NCBI GenBank assembly: GCA_023411795.1
Contig: JAEYOK010000035.1
Coordinates: 124,001-188,000 of the forward strand
Source of the DNA: Bacillota bacterium
GTDB taxonomy: Bacteria > Bacillota > Clostridia > DSM-8532
Direction: 5' to 3'
Length of the DNA stretch: 64,000 nucleotides
The notes beneath the pieces were generated by a model. That model was given only the letters and a program-made list of their open reading frames with translations. It ran no database searches and was not told where the DNA came from. Made by a program: the position numbers and the translations under genes. Shown here in pieces: positions 44,081 to 52,680 of the stretch (its first letter is position 1; each line of letters starts with the position of its first letter).

Positions 44081-46294
44081 CTAAAATCTCTCATGGAATG
44101 TTCTGTTTATAACATCCAACTGCTGCTCTTTTGTCAGCTTTATGAAGTTAACAGCATATCCAGATACCCTAATAGTCAGCTGAGGATACATTTCGGGATG
44201 CTCCATTGCGTCAAGCAGAACTTCCTTATTCAAAACATTGACATTAATATGGTGACCTCCCTCATTAAAGTAGCCATCCATAAGACCTGTAAGATTTTCG
44301 GTCCTTTCATCTACAACCTTCCCCAATGCAGCCGGTACTATTGAGAAGGTATACGATATACCATCCTCGCTATAGTCATAAGGAAGCTTTGCTACTGAGG
44401 CCATTGATGCGATACAACCTTTCGTATCCCTCTTGTGCATCGGATTTGCTCCCGGAGCAAATGGTTCTCCGAGCTTTCTTCCATCCGGAGTGCTTCCGGT
44501 TTTCTTTCCGTATACAACATTAGATGTTATTGTCAGTATTGACATGGTAGGCTTGCTATCCCTGTATGTCTTATGCCTGCTTAGTTTGTTCATAAAGTTC
44601 TTGACCAGTTCTACGGCTATTTCATCTACCCTGTCATCGTTATTGCCATACATCGGGAATTCTCCCTCTATTTCGTAATCTATAACAAGTCCGTTTTCAT
44701 TTCTGATAGGTTTGACCTTGGCATATTTTATAGCCGAAAGGGAATCGACTACTACCGAAAGCCCGGCTATACCGCAAGCCGATGTTCTTAATATTTCTTC
44801 ATCATGGAGCGCCATCTCTATTCTTTCATAACAATACTTATCATGCATGTAATGAATAATATTGAGGGTGTTGATATACAGCTTTGAGAGCCAATCCAGA
44901 GTGGCATCAAACCTCTTCATTACTTCATTATAATCCAAATACTCTGAGGTGATGGGAGCCAATGCCGGGCCTACCTGTTCCCCGTATATTTCATCCACGC
45001 CACCATTTATTGCATATAACAGAGCCTTTGCCAGGTTTGCTCTAGCTCCAAAGAACTGCATCTGCTTACCAATCTTCATGGCCGATACACAGCATGCGAT
45101 TCCATAGTCATCCCCGAATTTTTCTCTCATTAAATCGTCATTTTCATATTGTATAGAGGATGTTTCCACTGAAAGCCTTGCACAGAATTTCTTGAAGTTT
45201 TCAGGAAGTCTTGGGGACCATAGTACCGTCATATTTGGTTCCGGGGCAGGGCCAAGGTTTGTAAGAGTGTGCATAAACCTATAGGTCATCTTAGTAACCA
45301 TATGTCTTCCATCCACACCTATGCCTGCAAGGGATTCAGTAATCCATGTGGGGTCTCCTGAAAAAAGCATATCATATGATGGTGTTCTCAAGAATCTTAC
45401 CATTCTTAGCTTCATAACAAAATGATCAACAATTTCCTGAATTTCTTCCTCTGTAAACTTACCCTCAGATAGATCTCTTTGTGCATATATGTCCAAGAAA
45501 TTGGAAACTCTTCCAAGGCTCATTGCTGCTCCGTTCTGTTCCTTTACAGCAGCCAGGTATGAGAAATATAGCCATTGTACGGCTTCTTTTATATCACCGG
45601 CAGGTTTACTTATGTCAAAGCCATAGCTTAAGGCCATTTCTTTTAGTTCTTCAAGTGCTCTTATTTGCTCACTGATTTCCTCACGTTGCCTGATTACAGG
45701 TGAGTTCATAATATCAAATACGTAATTATCCATGGCTTCCCTTTTCTTTTCAATCAGGAAGTCCACGCCATAAAGAGGCACTCTGCGGTAGTCTCCGATG
45801 ATTCTACCTCTTCCGTATGCATCAGGTAGACCTGTAATGATTCCTGTATGTCTGGCTTTTTTCATTTCCTCGGTGTAAGCGTCAAACACACCATCATTAT
45901 GAGTTTTTCTATATTTGAAAACTTTCTCCACCTCAGGATCCATGGGCCTGTTGTATGCTTTCAATGAGGACTTTACCATTCTGATTCCACCAAATGGCAT
46001 GATAGCTCTTTTTAGTGGTTCATCAGTCTGAAGACCTACTATTTCTTCTAAGTTGCTATTTATGTAACCGGGCTTATGTGAAGTAATTGTTGAGATTGTA
46101 TGTGTATCTATATCCAATATTCCGCCATTACTTCTTTCCTCTTTCATTAGTTCTGTAACTTTAGCCCACAGCTCAGTTGTTTTTTTGGTGGGAGCAGCTA
46201 AAAAACTATCGTCTCCATCATATGGAGTATAGTTCTTTTGGATAAAATCCCTAACATCTATTTGGTTGTTCCATTTACCACTCTTAAACTTCAT
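44081..46294 (-). CDS. pflB: Formate C-acetyltransferase (pyruvate formate-lyase)
   Basis: PflB splits pyruvate with CoA into acetyl-CoA and formate by glycyl-radical chemistry under anoxia. About 737 residues; numbering from the upstream GTG, the catalytic cysteines are 403-404 in GIACCVSAM and the radical glycine is 714 in RVSGYAV. All key residues are present. AGGAGGAG lies upstream; both ATG 46294 and GTG 46300 are possible, and I prefer the ATG from the family N-terminus. An inverted repeat AATGTATA-N3-TATACATT sits about 90 bases upstream in the promoter region. Confidence 0.97.
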   Translation of the reverse strand: MKFKSGKWNNQIDVRDFIQKNYTPYDGDDSFLAAPTKKTTELWAKVTELMKEERSNGGILDIDTHTISTITSHKPGYINSNLEEIVGLQTDEPLKRAIMPFGGIRMVKSSLKAYNRPMDPEVEKVFKYRKTHNDGVFDAYTEEMKKARHTGIITGLPDAYGRGRIIGDYRRVPLYGVDFLIEKKREAMDNYVFDIMNSPVIRQREEISEQIRALEELKEMALSYGFDISKPAGDIKEAVQWLYFSYLAAVKEQNGAAMSLGRVSNFLDIYAQRDLSEGKFTEEEIQEIVDHFVMKLRMVRFLRTPSYDMLFSGDPTWITESLAGIGVDGRHMVTKMTYRFMHTLTNLGPAPEPNMTVLWSPRLPENFKKFCARLSVETSSIQYENDDLMREKFGDDYGIACCVSAMKIGKQMQFFGARANLAKALLYAINGGVDEIYGEQVGPALAPITSEYLDYNEVMKRFDATLDWLSKLYINTLNIIHYMHDKYCYERIEMALHDEEILRTSACGIAGLSVVVDSLSAIKYAKVKPIRNENGLVIDYEIEGEFPMYGNNDDRVDEIAVELVKNFMNKLSRHKTYRDSKPTMSILTITSNVVYGKKTGSTPDGRKLGEPFAPGANPMHKRDTKGCIASMASVAKLPYDYSEDGISYTFSIVPAALGKVVDERTENLTGLMDGYFNEGGHHINVNVLNKEVLLDAMEHPEMYPQLTIRVSGYAVNFIKLTKEQQLDVINRTFHERF

Positions 46295-46382
46295 AATCAC
46301 ACATCTCCTCCTGATATAATTGTTTTATTCATATTTAAAATCCTTAAAACACTATAAATTAAACGTTCTTCGTAAGTTGTAT

Positions 46383-46401
46383 AATGTATATTGTATACAT
46401 T
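46383..46401. promoter_or_regulatory. Perfect inverted repeat in the pflB promoter region
   Basis: AATGTATA-TTG-TATACATT is a perfect 8+3+8 inverted repeat. On the minus strand a TTGAAA with TATACA 16 bases later overlaps it, so it has the position of an operator at the -10 region. It is not the Rex consensus (TTGTTAA-type). The cognate regulator is not identified. Confidence 0.55.
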
Positions 46402-46515
46402 TTATATTTCAATTATAACTTATGATTGCTTCTTTTTCAACCATAATAATTTCAGTATTTTATTCTTTTATCTGCTAGAGGTAAGCTTCTTTATTTAAAT
46501 TTATCTTGCGCTCTT

Positions 46516-47637
46516 TCAGACAGGTTTTTTAATTATTATTGAAAAAAGAGCTTTAGCCTGTGTTTTCATGAAACGGAGCAAAAAAGCTATGCATAATGAT
46601 ATGATTATACAGCCAAGAAAAATTAGTCCATAGATAACTGGTTTAAAAGTGATTCCGGATTTGTATATAACTCCGGCAACGATATTAATAGCATAGGCAT
46701 GGGCTAAATATGCCTGAAAAGAATTGTCTCCAATGAATTTGAATACATTGGACACCCAGCTATTATGTAGCCACCTTGTGATAGACAATAGATATAATGT
46801 AAGAATACATAATACGGTAAGTAGGAAATAATGAGGTTTAAAGAAGGATGGATATGATAAATTGATTTTACCGTCTATAAACCCATTTTTGTAATAGAGC
46901 AGCTCAAGCAAAGTGAAGCTGACGGCGAAAGCTGAAATAAGTACTAAGGAAAACTTTTTAAGCAACGCTCTCACCTTATCCAGATTTAAAGCAACTACCC
47001 CACCTAGCACGAAATAGAAAATATATGATATTGAATTCCTAGTGATATAATCGGCAAACAGGAATTTTATAACCGGGTTCTGAGGCTTGACAATTCCATA
47101 GGGCAGTAAATAGGATGGCAACAGAATATAAAGAAAATATAGAACGGTAAACACACTAAAGATTATAATACGGCCTTTTGAATTAAAAAGTTTTTCTACT
47201 CTTTTAAACGCAGCTATGTAAATGGGGAGAAAAATATAAAATTGAAAAATCATAATTATATACCAAAGGTGATACCCTCCCTCACCAAGAATGAGAGCTC
47301 TAAAATATCCACCGAAACCGCGATCATTCCGGGGTGTGTAATAGATATAGTACAATGCCGTCCAAAGAATATAGGGAATCAGGATTTCCTTTACTCTTTT
47401 TAACAGGAATCTCCCATAATGAAGGCTTTCGTAATAATTGTAAAAAAGGACAAGCCCTGATGCAAAAACAAAGGCGGGTACAGCAAACTTGGTTGCTAAA
47501 AACATTACCGAAATACCTGCTGATTCCCAGCCGGAAATATCGGTTCTTTGATATGCTCCTAGAACATGCTGTAGCGCAACAGCCAGAAAAGCAACAGATC
47601 TGAAGAAATCCAGTTCGACAATTTTTTGTTTTTTCAT
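46516..47637 (-). CDS. Acyltransferase 3 family membrane protein
   Basis: The 373-residue protein has about ten membrane helices and the acyltransferase-3 N-terminus ELDFFRSVAFLAVALQHVLG, with the conserved Arg13 and His24 needed for acyl transfer. These enzymes O-acylate surface glycans, lipids or antibiotics; the substrate cannot be read from the sequence. It stands alone on the minus strand between pflB and a small unknown gene, with no adjacent glycan-synthesis genes. Confidence 0.9.
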   Translation of the reverse strand: MKKQKIVELDFFRSVAFLAVALQHVLGAYQRTDISGWESAGISVMFLATKFAVPAFVFASGLVLFYNYYESLHYGRFLLKRVKEILIPYILWTALYYIYYTPRNDRGFGGYFRALILGEGGYHLWYIIMIFQFYIFLPIYIAAFKRVEKLFNSKGRIIIFSVFTVLYFLYILLPSYLLPYGIVKPQNPVIKFLFADYITRNSISYIFYFVLGGVVALNLDKVRALLKKFSLVLISAFAVSFTLLELLYYKNGFIDGKINLSYPSFFKPHYFLLTVLCILTLYLLSITRWLHNSWVSNVFKFIGDNSFQAYLAHAYAINIVAGVIYKSGITFKPVIYGLIFLGCIIISLCIAFLLRFMKTQAKALFSIIIKKPV

Positions 47638-47734
47638 ATATAACCTTTTATTTATTCTTTCTGTATAAAAATCTAAACGCCTTACTCTAGCCGTATTACC
47701 ATTGTACCATATCTTTTATTGATATCGTAAAGAT

Positions 47735-47766
47735 AAAAAAAAGAAGCTCAAGTTAAGAGCCTCCTT
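47735..47766 (-). terminator. Terminator after the small unknown gene
   Basis: On the minus strand GGAGGCTC TTAACTT GAGCTTCT (with wobble pairs) is followed by TTTTTTT. Confidence 0.8.
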
Positions 47767-47786
47767 TTTACGCTAACTATCACGTA

Positions 47787-48077
47787 CTATATATAAGCAA
47801 TCTTTTTAATGAAGTATTGCTTTGCTGTTTCAGCCTCGTTTACTCTGCACATTTCTTTATGGGTATCAGTGATTTCCTTGACAGCAAGCTTTGCAATATA
47901 AGCATAATCTTCCTGCCACATTTTTGTTAGTGGGTTTAGGAGCTCATCTGAAGTCTTTGTACTATAAAATAACTTAGTTGCTTTTCCTGCATCAATATTA
48001 AGTGTTCTCGATATAATGTAAACAGTATTCTTTATGCTATTATGAATATTCTTTGAATTTACTTCCTCTATAATCAT
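47787..48077 (-). CDS. Small protein of unknown function
   Basis: A 96-residue helical, soluble protein, not recognised. The ATG at 48077 has AAAGGAG nine bases upstream and a terminator follows, so it is probably a real gene. An ATG eight codons earlier contains the ribosome site inside it and is rejected. The sequence IKNTVYIISRTLNIDAGKAT is followed by KLFYSTKTSDELLNPLTKMW and an acidic helix. There are no cysteine pairs, signal peptide or membrane segment. The N-terminal half vaguely recalls DUF3791-type small proteins, but not convincingly. Confidence 0.6.
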   Translation of the reverse strand: MIIEEVNSKNIHNSIKNTVYIISRTLNIDAGKATKLFYSTKTSDELLNPLTKMWQEDYAYIAKLAVKEITDTHKEMCRVNEAETAKQYFIKKIAYI

Positions 48078-48179
48078 TTTATTATGCTCCTTTAACTTCA
48101 TTAACTATATTCTAGAACATAATAATTAGCCCTTCCTGTCGCGGTAGTTAGAATTCGGTTAGAATATAACCATATAAAA

Positions 48180-49388
48180 TTAAATGATTCTTAGAAATTT
48201 CTTTTTCCCTATCTTAATCACGTCAGAGGCTATCAGATCATTATTCATAACGTTATCATCAATCTTTTTTCCGTTAATCTGAACTCCCCCTTGTTTAATT
48301 AATCTGATAAACTCGCTTCTGCTTTTAATAAATCCCATATTTATTAACTCTGGTATAACATCACTTAATACAGCCTTATCATTTTCTATCGTTAAGGTTG
48401 GAATGTCATCGGGGACAGCCTTCTTACTAAAGGCTGCTTCATAGTATAAAATGGCTTTTTCAACAGCTTCATTTGAGTGATAAAGAGAAGTTATAATCTT
48501 AGCCAGCCTAAATTTAATGTCCCTTGGATTAACACCGTTTTCTATCTCAAGCTTAATCCTTTCTATCACATCGGGATGCTCATCTGTTGCTAATTCATAG
48601 TACCTGATAATTAAATCGTCCGGTACTTCCATAACCTTTTTAAACATAACTTCGGCAGGCTCACTTACACCAATGTAATTACCAAGACTCTTACTCATTT
48701 TCTCAATACCGTCTAGTCCTTCTAGAATAGGCATAAAAATTGCTATCTGCTGTTCCTGTCCCAAAGTCTTTTGAAGATTTCTTCCCATAAGGATATTGAA
48801 TGTTTGGTCTGTTCCACCCAGCTCAATATCGGCCTTTAACTCAATCGAATCAAATGCCTGCATCAAAGGATAGAAAAACTCATGGATTCCGATAGGAATG
48901 CCATTTTTATAGCGATTCTGAAAATCATCTCTCTCGAGCATGCGAGCAACTGTGGAGGTGGCCGCAAGCTTGATAACATCTTCGAAATTAAGCTTAGAAA
49001 GCCATTCGCTATTGAATCTTACAATGGTTTTCTCTCTATCCAATACCTTAAATATCTGTTCACAATACGTTGCTGCATTTTCTTTAACCTGTTCATCTGA
49101 AAGGGCAACCCTTCCCTTTGATTTTCCTGTCGGGTCTCCTATTTTACCTGTAAAATCGCCGATTACTATATTCACAAGATGTCCAAGGTCCTGCATTTGT
49201 TTTATTTTCCTCAACACAACCGCATGGCCAAGATGAATATCAGGTGCCGACGGATCAAGACCTAGTTTAATAATAAGTGGCCTATTTTGTTGACATGATT
49301 TTTCAAGTTTAGCCAGTAGCTCTTCTTCGTTCACGCACTGGTGAACTCCTTTTAATATGATTCTTAGCTGTTCATTTGGTGTAAGCAT
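48180..49388 (-). CDS. tyrS: Tyrosyl-tRNA synthetase
   Basis: The 402-residue class Ia synthetase charges tRNA-Tyr. It has the HIGH-type motif DPSAPDIHLGHAVVLRK, the tyrosine pocket LGGTDQTFNILMGR, the KMSKS loop (KMSKSLGNYIG, about 233) and a C-terminal S4 RNA-binding domain with IRLIKQGGVQINGKKID. DPSAPDIHLGH places it in the TyrZ-like subgroup. AGGAGG precedes the ATG. Expression is controlled by an upstream T-box leader with a UAC specifier. Confidence 0.97.
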   Translation of the reverse strand: MLTPNEQLRIILKGVHQCVNEEELLAKLEKSCQQNRPLIIKLGLDPSAPDIHLGHAVVLRKIKQMQDLGHLVNIVIGDFTGKIGDPTGKSKGRVALSDEQVKENAATYCEQIFKVLDREKTIVRFNSEWLSKLNFEDVIKLAATSTVARMLERDDFQNRYKNGIPIGIHEFFYPLMQAFDSIELKADIELGGTDQTFNILMGRNLQKTLGQEQQIAIFMPILEGLDGIEKMSKSLGNYIGVSEPAEVMFKKVMEVPDDLIIRYYELATDEHPDVIERIKLEIENGVNPRDIKFRLAKIITSLYHSNEAVEKAILYYEAAFSKKAVPDDIPTLTIENDKAVLSDVIPELINMGFIKSRSEFIRLIKQGGVQINGKKIDDNVMNNDLIASDVIKIGKKKFLRII

Positions 49389-49442
49389 AACGAATTACCT
49401 CCTAAATTATAAATTTCATATCTGCATACATTTTAAGAAAAA

Positions 49443-49480
49443 CAAAAAACTTCCGCCCTCATGTTAAAAGGGCGAAAGTT
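49443..49480 (-). terminator. T-box terminator before tyrS
   Basis: On the minus strand AACTTTCGCCC pairs with GGGCGGAAGTT (one wobble) and is followed by TTTTTTG. It lies directly after the T-box sequence. Confidence 0.9.
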
Positions 49481-49735
49481 TAATTCGCGTTACCACCTTA
49501 AGTTTATAGATAACTCACATTATCTATCTCATAGAGTACAGCAATTGCGATACCCTTGCACCTGATAACGGTGTGCGCTCCGTCGCAGCCTACTTGAACT
49601 ATTCTTTCGGTACGCAACTCAAAGAGGTATTCACATTTTTTATTCACGAGCCTCTCATCAACCGGCATCTTTCTGTTTGAAATCAAAAATGCTACTATTT
49701 CTTTTCTTAGTCTTTTCTTTATATTATGCAAATAT
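49443..49735 (-). promoter_or_regulatory. T-box leader, Tyr (UAC) specifier, controlling tyrS
   Basis: On the minus strand stem I shows CAGAAAGATGCCGGTTGATG and GAGGC; the specifier region GTGAA-TAC-CTCT-TTGAG puts TAC (Tyr) at 49629-49627. The T-box AAGGTGGTAACGCG is at 49499-49486; its UGGU bulge would pair with ACCA, and tRNA-Tyr has discriminator A73. The downstream gene is tyrS, so specifier, bulge and gene all agree. An 82-codon open frame across this leader is fortuitous. Confidence 0.96.
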
Positions 49736-49742
49736 TTTAGAA

Positions 49743-49771
49743 ATTCTATCACGTTACAGGTAAAGTGTCAA
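49743..49771 (-). promoter_or_regulatory. Promoter of the tyrS T-box transcript
   Basis: On the minus strand TTGACA (49771-49766), a 17-base spacer and TAGAAT (49748-49743) make a near-consensus sigma-A promoter, lying 40 bases after the aspS stop. Confidence 0.85.
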
Positions 49772-49811
49772 ATAATAAAGCTATTTTTTTATGAGCAAAG
49801 TATTTAGTTTT

Positions 49812-51137
49812 CTATGGAGTCACACGGTTTATGTCCCGCGGAAACATTGATGCATACCGAACATTATTGAATCCCAAGAGTTTCATTGTGAGCCGTTCAA
49901 GCCCTGCACCAAGCCCTCCGTGCGGGGGCATACCGTATTTATGAATCATCAAATAGGACTCAAAATCTTCAGGAGTCATTCCCCTAGCTTTCATCTTCTC
50001 TACCTGCTCATGGTAGTCATGTATGCGCTGACCACCGGTTGTGACCTCAAGGCCATTATATAAAAGATCGAAGCTCTTGGTAAAGCCTGGATCATTCTTA
50101 TCATCCATAGCATAAAATGGCCTCTTAGCTGAAGGGTAATGTGTTATGAATATAAAATCAGATCCCAACCGAGTTTTTGCATAGTTGCCTATCAACTGTT
50201 CTTCTTCAGGCTCGAAATCATAAAAATCAGTAACTTTTCGCTTGTATTGCTTTTCTATGATAGTTTTTGCTTCCATAAATTTAATCGAAGGTATACTTTC
50301 AATCTCAGGTGTCTTCACACCGAACAGACTTAACTCCTTCGCGTATTCCTCATCCAAAAGCCCGAAAATATACTTTAACGCTCCAACCTCCATTTCCATG
50401 ATGTCGGTGTGGTCATTAATAAAACCCATTTCAAAGTCCATACTTATATACTCATTAAGATGTCTTGCAGTATCATGCTTTTCGGCTCTGTAAACAGCTG
50501 CTATTTCGAATACTCTTTCAAAAGTTCCAACCAGAGTTTGCTTGTAAAACTGTGGACTTTGAGCAAGATAGACCTGCTTACCAAAATAATCGAGTTTAAA
50601 AATATTTGCTCCACCCTCTGCACCTGCAAAAACGATTTTAGGTGTATGGACCTCGGTGAAATTTTGGTGGGTCAAATACTCTCGAAAACCTCTTGCAATT
50701 CCTTCCTGAATCTTAAAAACTGCTCTCTCTTTAATGTTCCTCAAAGCTATGGGTCTATATGACAGGCTGGTATCAAGGGGTATATCCAACTGTTTTCTGT
50801 TAATGGCAATAGGCATATTTTCAGCAGGTCTAGACAATACCTCGATTACACTTATCCTTATTTCTGCACCGTTTATAACGTGTTCATTGACAATGACCTC
50901 ACCCACAACAAGAACAGCGCATCCTTCCTGAAGCTCACAGAGCTTAGACTGGAAATATTCGTTTGAATACACACACTGTACAAGATCGCGGTGCGTCCTT
51001 AATATAACAAATGTAAAACCGCTCATCTCTCTTATTTTATGCACCATACCGTGCAGACTGATTACTTTACCGCCGTAATCCCTTAACTTAGAAGCATCAA
51101 TTGAATCATTTTTGTTCCAAATTCCTATCTGTTCCAT
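49812..51137 (-). CDS. aspS: Aspartate--tRNA(Asp/Asn) ligase, archaeal type
   Basis: The 441-residue class IIb synthetase is of the short archaeal/eukaryal type, without the bacterial GAD insertion. It has an OB-fold anticodon-binding domain (VISLHGMVHKIREMSGFTFV), motif 2 with FEIAAVYRAEKHDTARHLNE and motif 3 GGLGAGLERLTMKLLG. Archaeal-type AspRS enzymes are often non-discriminating, charging tRNA-Asn with Asp for amidation by GatCAB; whether this one is cannot be read with certainty. Its T-box reads a GAC (Asp) codon, which supports an aspartyl rather than asparaginyl synthetase. Confidence 0.9.
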   Translation of the reverse strand: MEQIGIWNKNDSIDASKLRDYGGKVISLHGMVHKIREMSGFTFVILRTHRDLVQCVYSNEYFQSKLCELQEGCAVLVVGEVIVNEHVINGAEIRISVIEVLSRPAENMPIAINRKQLDIPLDTSLSYRPIALRNIKERAVFKIQEGIARGFREYLTHQNFTEVHTPKIVFAGAEGGANIFKLDYFGKQVYLAQSPQFYKQTLVGTFERVFEIAAVYRAEKHDTARHLNEYISMDFEMGFINDHTDIMEMEVGALKYIFGLLDEEYAKELSLFGVKTPEIESIPSIKFMEAKTIIEKQYKRKVTDFYDFEPEEEQLIGNYAKTRLGSDFIFITHYPSAKRPFYAMDDKNDPGFTKSFDLLYNGLEVTTGGQRIHDYHEQVEKMKARGMTPEDFESYLMIHKYGMPPHGGLGAGLERLTMKLLGFNNVRYASMFPRDINRVTP

Positions 51138-51161
51138 GCCGCTCTACCTTCCTTTCAAAAT

Positions 51162-51198
51162 AAAAAACCCCCGTCTCAGACAATGCTGGGACGAGGGA
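51162..51198 (-). terminator. T-box terminator before aspS
   Basis: On the minus strand CCCTCGTC pairs with GACGGGGG around a 14-base loop, followed by TTTTTTATTTT. Confidence 0.9.
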
Positions 51199-51421
51199 TT
51201 AATCGCGGTGCCACCCAAATTGACAAAATAAATAATATTTTGTCCGGCTCAAGATCCTTAACGTGGATTATGCGGGCTGACTTACTTGCAAATCTGCTTT
51301 TTTCAACCGACTCCAAGGTGTCTGTTCATCATAATTCCCCCGAAGACGCTTTCAGCCGGTGACATCTTCTCTCTGATGGTTTCTTGTGACTACTTATCCT
51401 TTTCAACGTCGCTTATTAATT
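51162..51421 (-). promoter_or_regulatory. T-box leader, Asp (GAC) specifier, controlling aspS
   Basis: On the minus strand stem I contains CAGAGAGAAGATGTCACCGG and CTGAAAGC. The specifier region GAACA-GAC-ACCT-TGGAG aligns with other T-boxes and puts GAC (Asp) at 51322-51320. The T-box GGGTGGCACCGCG lies at about 51217-51204; its UGGC bulge fits a GCCA end, and tRNA-Asp has discriminator G73. The gene behind it is aspS. Confidence 0.93.
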
Positions 51422-51428
51422 TTTATCT

Positions 51429-51457
51429 ATCATATGCCTTGAAAGTTAAAATGTCAA
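51429..51457 (-). promoter_or_regulatory. Promoter of the aspS T-box transcript
   Basis: On the minus strand TTGACA (51457-51452), 17 bases and TATGAT (51434-51429) form a strong sigma-A promoter. Between it and the buk start at 51606 the plus strand is AT-rich with no clear promoter that I can single out. Confidence 0.85.
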
Positions 51458-51605
51458 TTGTTTTAAAATAGTATATTCATATCAATCTAAATAATAGGTA
51501 TTTTTTTAACTAATAAACATGGTGTAATTAGACTCATAAAAATATGGGTAATATTCTTTCATATTAAAAGAAGTATAAATATTTTAAATGAAGGTAAGGT
51601 GACGT

Positions 51606-52676
51606 GTGGGAGCAAAACTTTTTATAATTAATCCGGGTTCAACCTCTACGAAGGTTGCACTGTTTGACGATGAGAAAATTATATTTGAAAGAACTGTACG
51701 CCATGATGTGTCTGAGATTAAGTCATTTCCCTCTGTCATGGCGCAATTCGAATATCGCATTGAAACAATAAATATAATAATACAGGAAAATAACATTAAT
51801 CCGGCTGAAATCGACGCTTTTGTGGGAAGAGGCGGGTTATTAAGACCTCTTGCAGGCGGTACATATTCTGTGAACAGCAAAATGCTGGAAGATCTGAAGT
51901 CTTCAAAATATGGTGAGCATGCTTCTAATCTGGGAGCTATTATTGCTTTTGATTTGGCTGAAAAACATGGGAAAAAGTCTTTTGTGGTCAACCCTGTTGT
52001 TGTGGATGAATTAATGGACATAGCAAGAATCACAGGATTGCCCGAAATGCAAAATGTCAGTATATTTCACGCCCTTAATCAAAAAGCTGTGGCAAAACGG
52101 GCTGCTGATGAAATGAATCTAGATTATAAAGAAGCTAAATTTATTGTTGCTCATCTGGGCGGCGGCATTTCAGTTGGAGTCCATTATAATGGCAAAGTAA
52201 TTGATGTAAATAACGCACTGGAGGATGGGCCATTTACTCCTGAGCGAGCAGGGACCTTGCCCATGAAGCAGGTTATAGACTTATGCTATTCGGGTAAATA
52301 TTCACAAAAAGAATTAATGAGAAAACTAATTGGTAATGGTGGTTTAATAGCCCATACCGGAACCTCTGATTTGAAGGTGCTTGTAGAAAAGGCTAAAAGC
52401 GACGAAAATATCAGGCTTATATTGGAGGCACTCACCTATAGAGTTTCCCGAGAAATCTGCGCCGGTGCGGCAGCATTGTATGGTAAGATTGATTCCATCT
52501 TAATTACCGGTGGACTGGCTTATAGCGACTATATTGTAGACCGGATCAAGGAAAGAATCTCTTTTCTGGCACCCGTTCGGGTTTACCCGGGAGAAGAGGA
52601 AATGATGGCACTGGCAAAAGGGGTCATAGATGTTATAAAGGGATTTGAGACTTCACTAGAATATATGGAGGATTAA
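51606..52676 (+). CDS. buk: Butyrate kinase
   Basis: Buk converts butyryl phosphate and ADP to butyrate and ATP, the energy-conserving end of butyrate fermentation; relatives also act on isobutyryl and isovaleryl phosphate. The 356 residues belong to the acetokinase family: INPGSTSTKVALFDDEK at the N-terminus (phosphate 1), AHLGGGISVGVHYNGKVIDV and LITGGLAYSDYIVDRI. The start is GTG 51606, following AAGGTGACGT. It is the first gene of buk-ptb-ilvN, the reverse of the common ptb-buk order. Confidence 0.94.
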   Translation: MGAKLFIINPGSTSTKVALFDDEKIIFERTVRHDVSEIKSFPSVMAQFEYRIETINIIIQENNINPAEIDAFVGRGGLLRPLAGGTYSVNSKMLEDLKSSKYGEHASNLGAIIAFDLAEKHGKKSFVVNPVVVDELMDIARITGLPEMQNVSIFHALNQKAVAKRAADEMNLDYKEAKFIVAHLGGGISVGVHYNGKVIDVNNALEDGPFTPERAGTLPMKQVIDLCYSGKYSQKELMRKLIGNGGLIAHTGTSDLKVLVEKAKSDENIRLILEALTYRVSREICAGAAALYGKIDSILITGGLAYSDYIVDRIKERISFLAPVRVYPGEEEMMALAKGVIDVIKGFETSLEYMED

Positions 52677-52680
52677 ACAT

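Noticed and set aside
49504..49752. 82-codon open frame upstream of tyrS
   Set aside because: It covers the Tyr T-box leader (specifier, T-box, stem I); the peptide has no recognisable features and starts at the promoter -10 region.
49812..51137. Asparaginyl-tRNA synthetase
   Set aside because: The T-box specifier reads GAC (Asp) and the sequence is closer to archaeal-type AspRS.
51286..51471. Plus-strand 61-codon open frame between aspS and buk
   Set aside because: It is antisense to the Asp T-box leader and its promoter, with no ribosome site.
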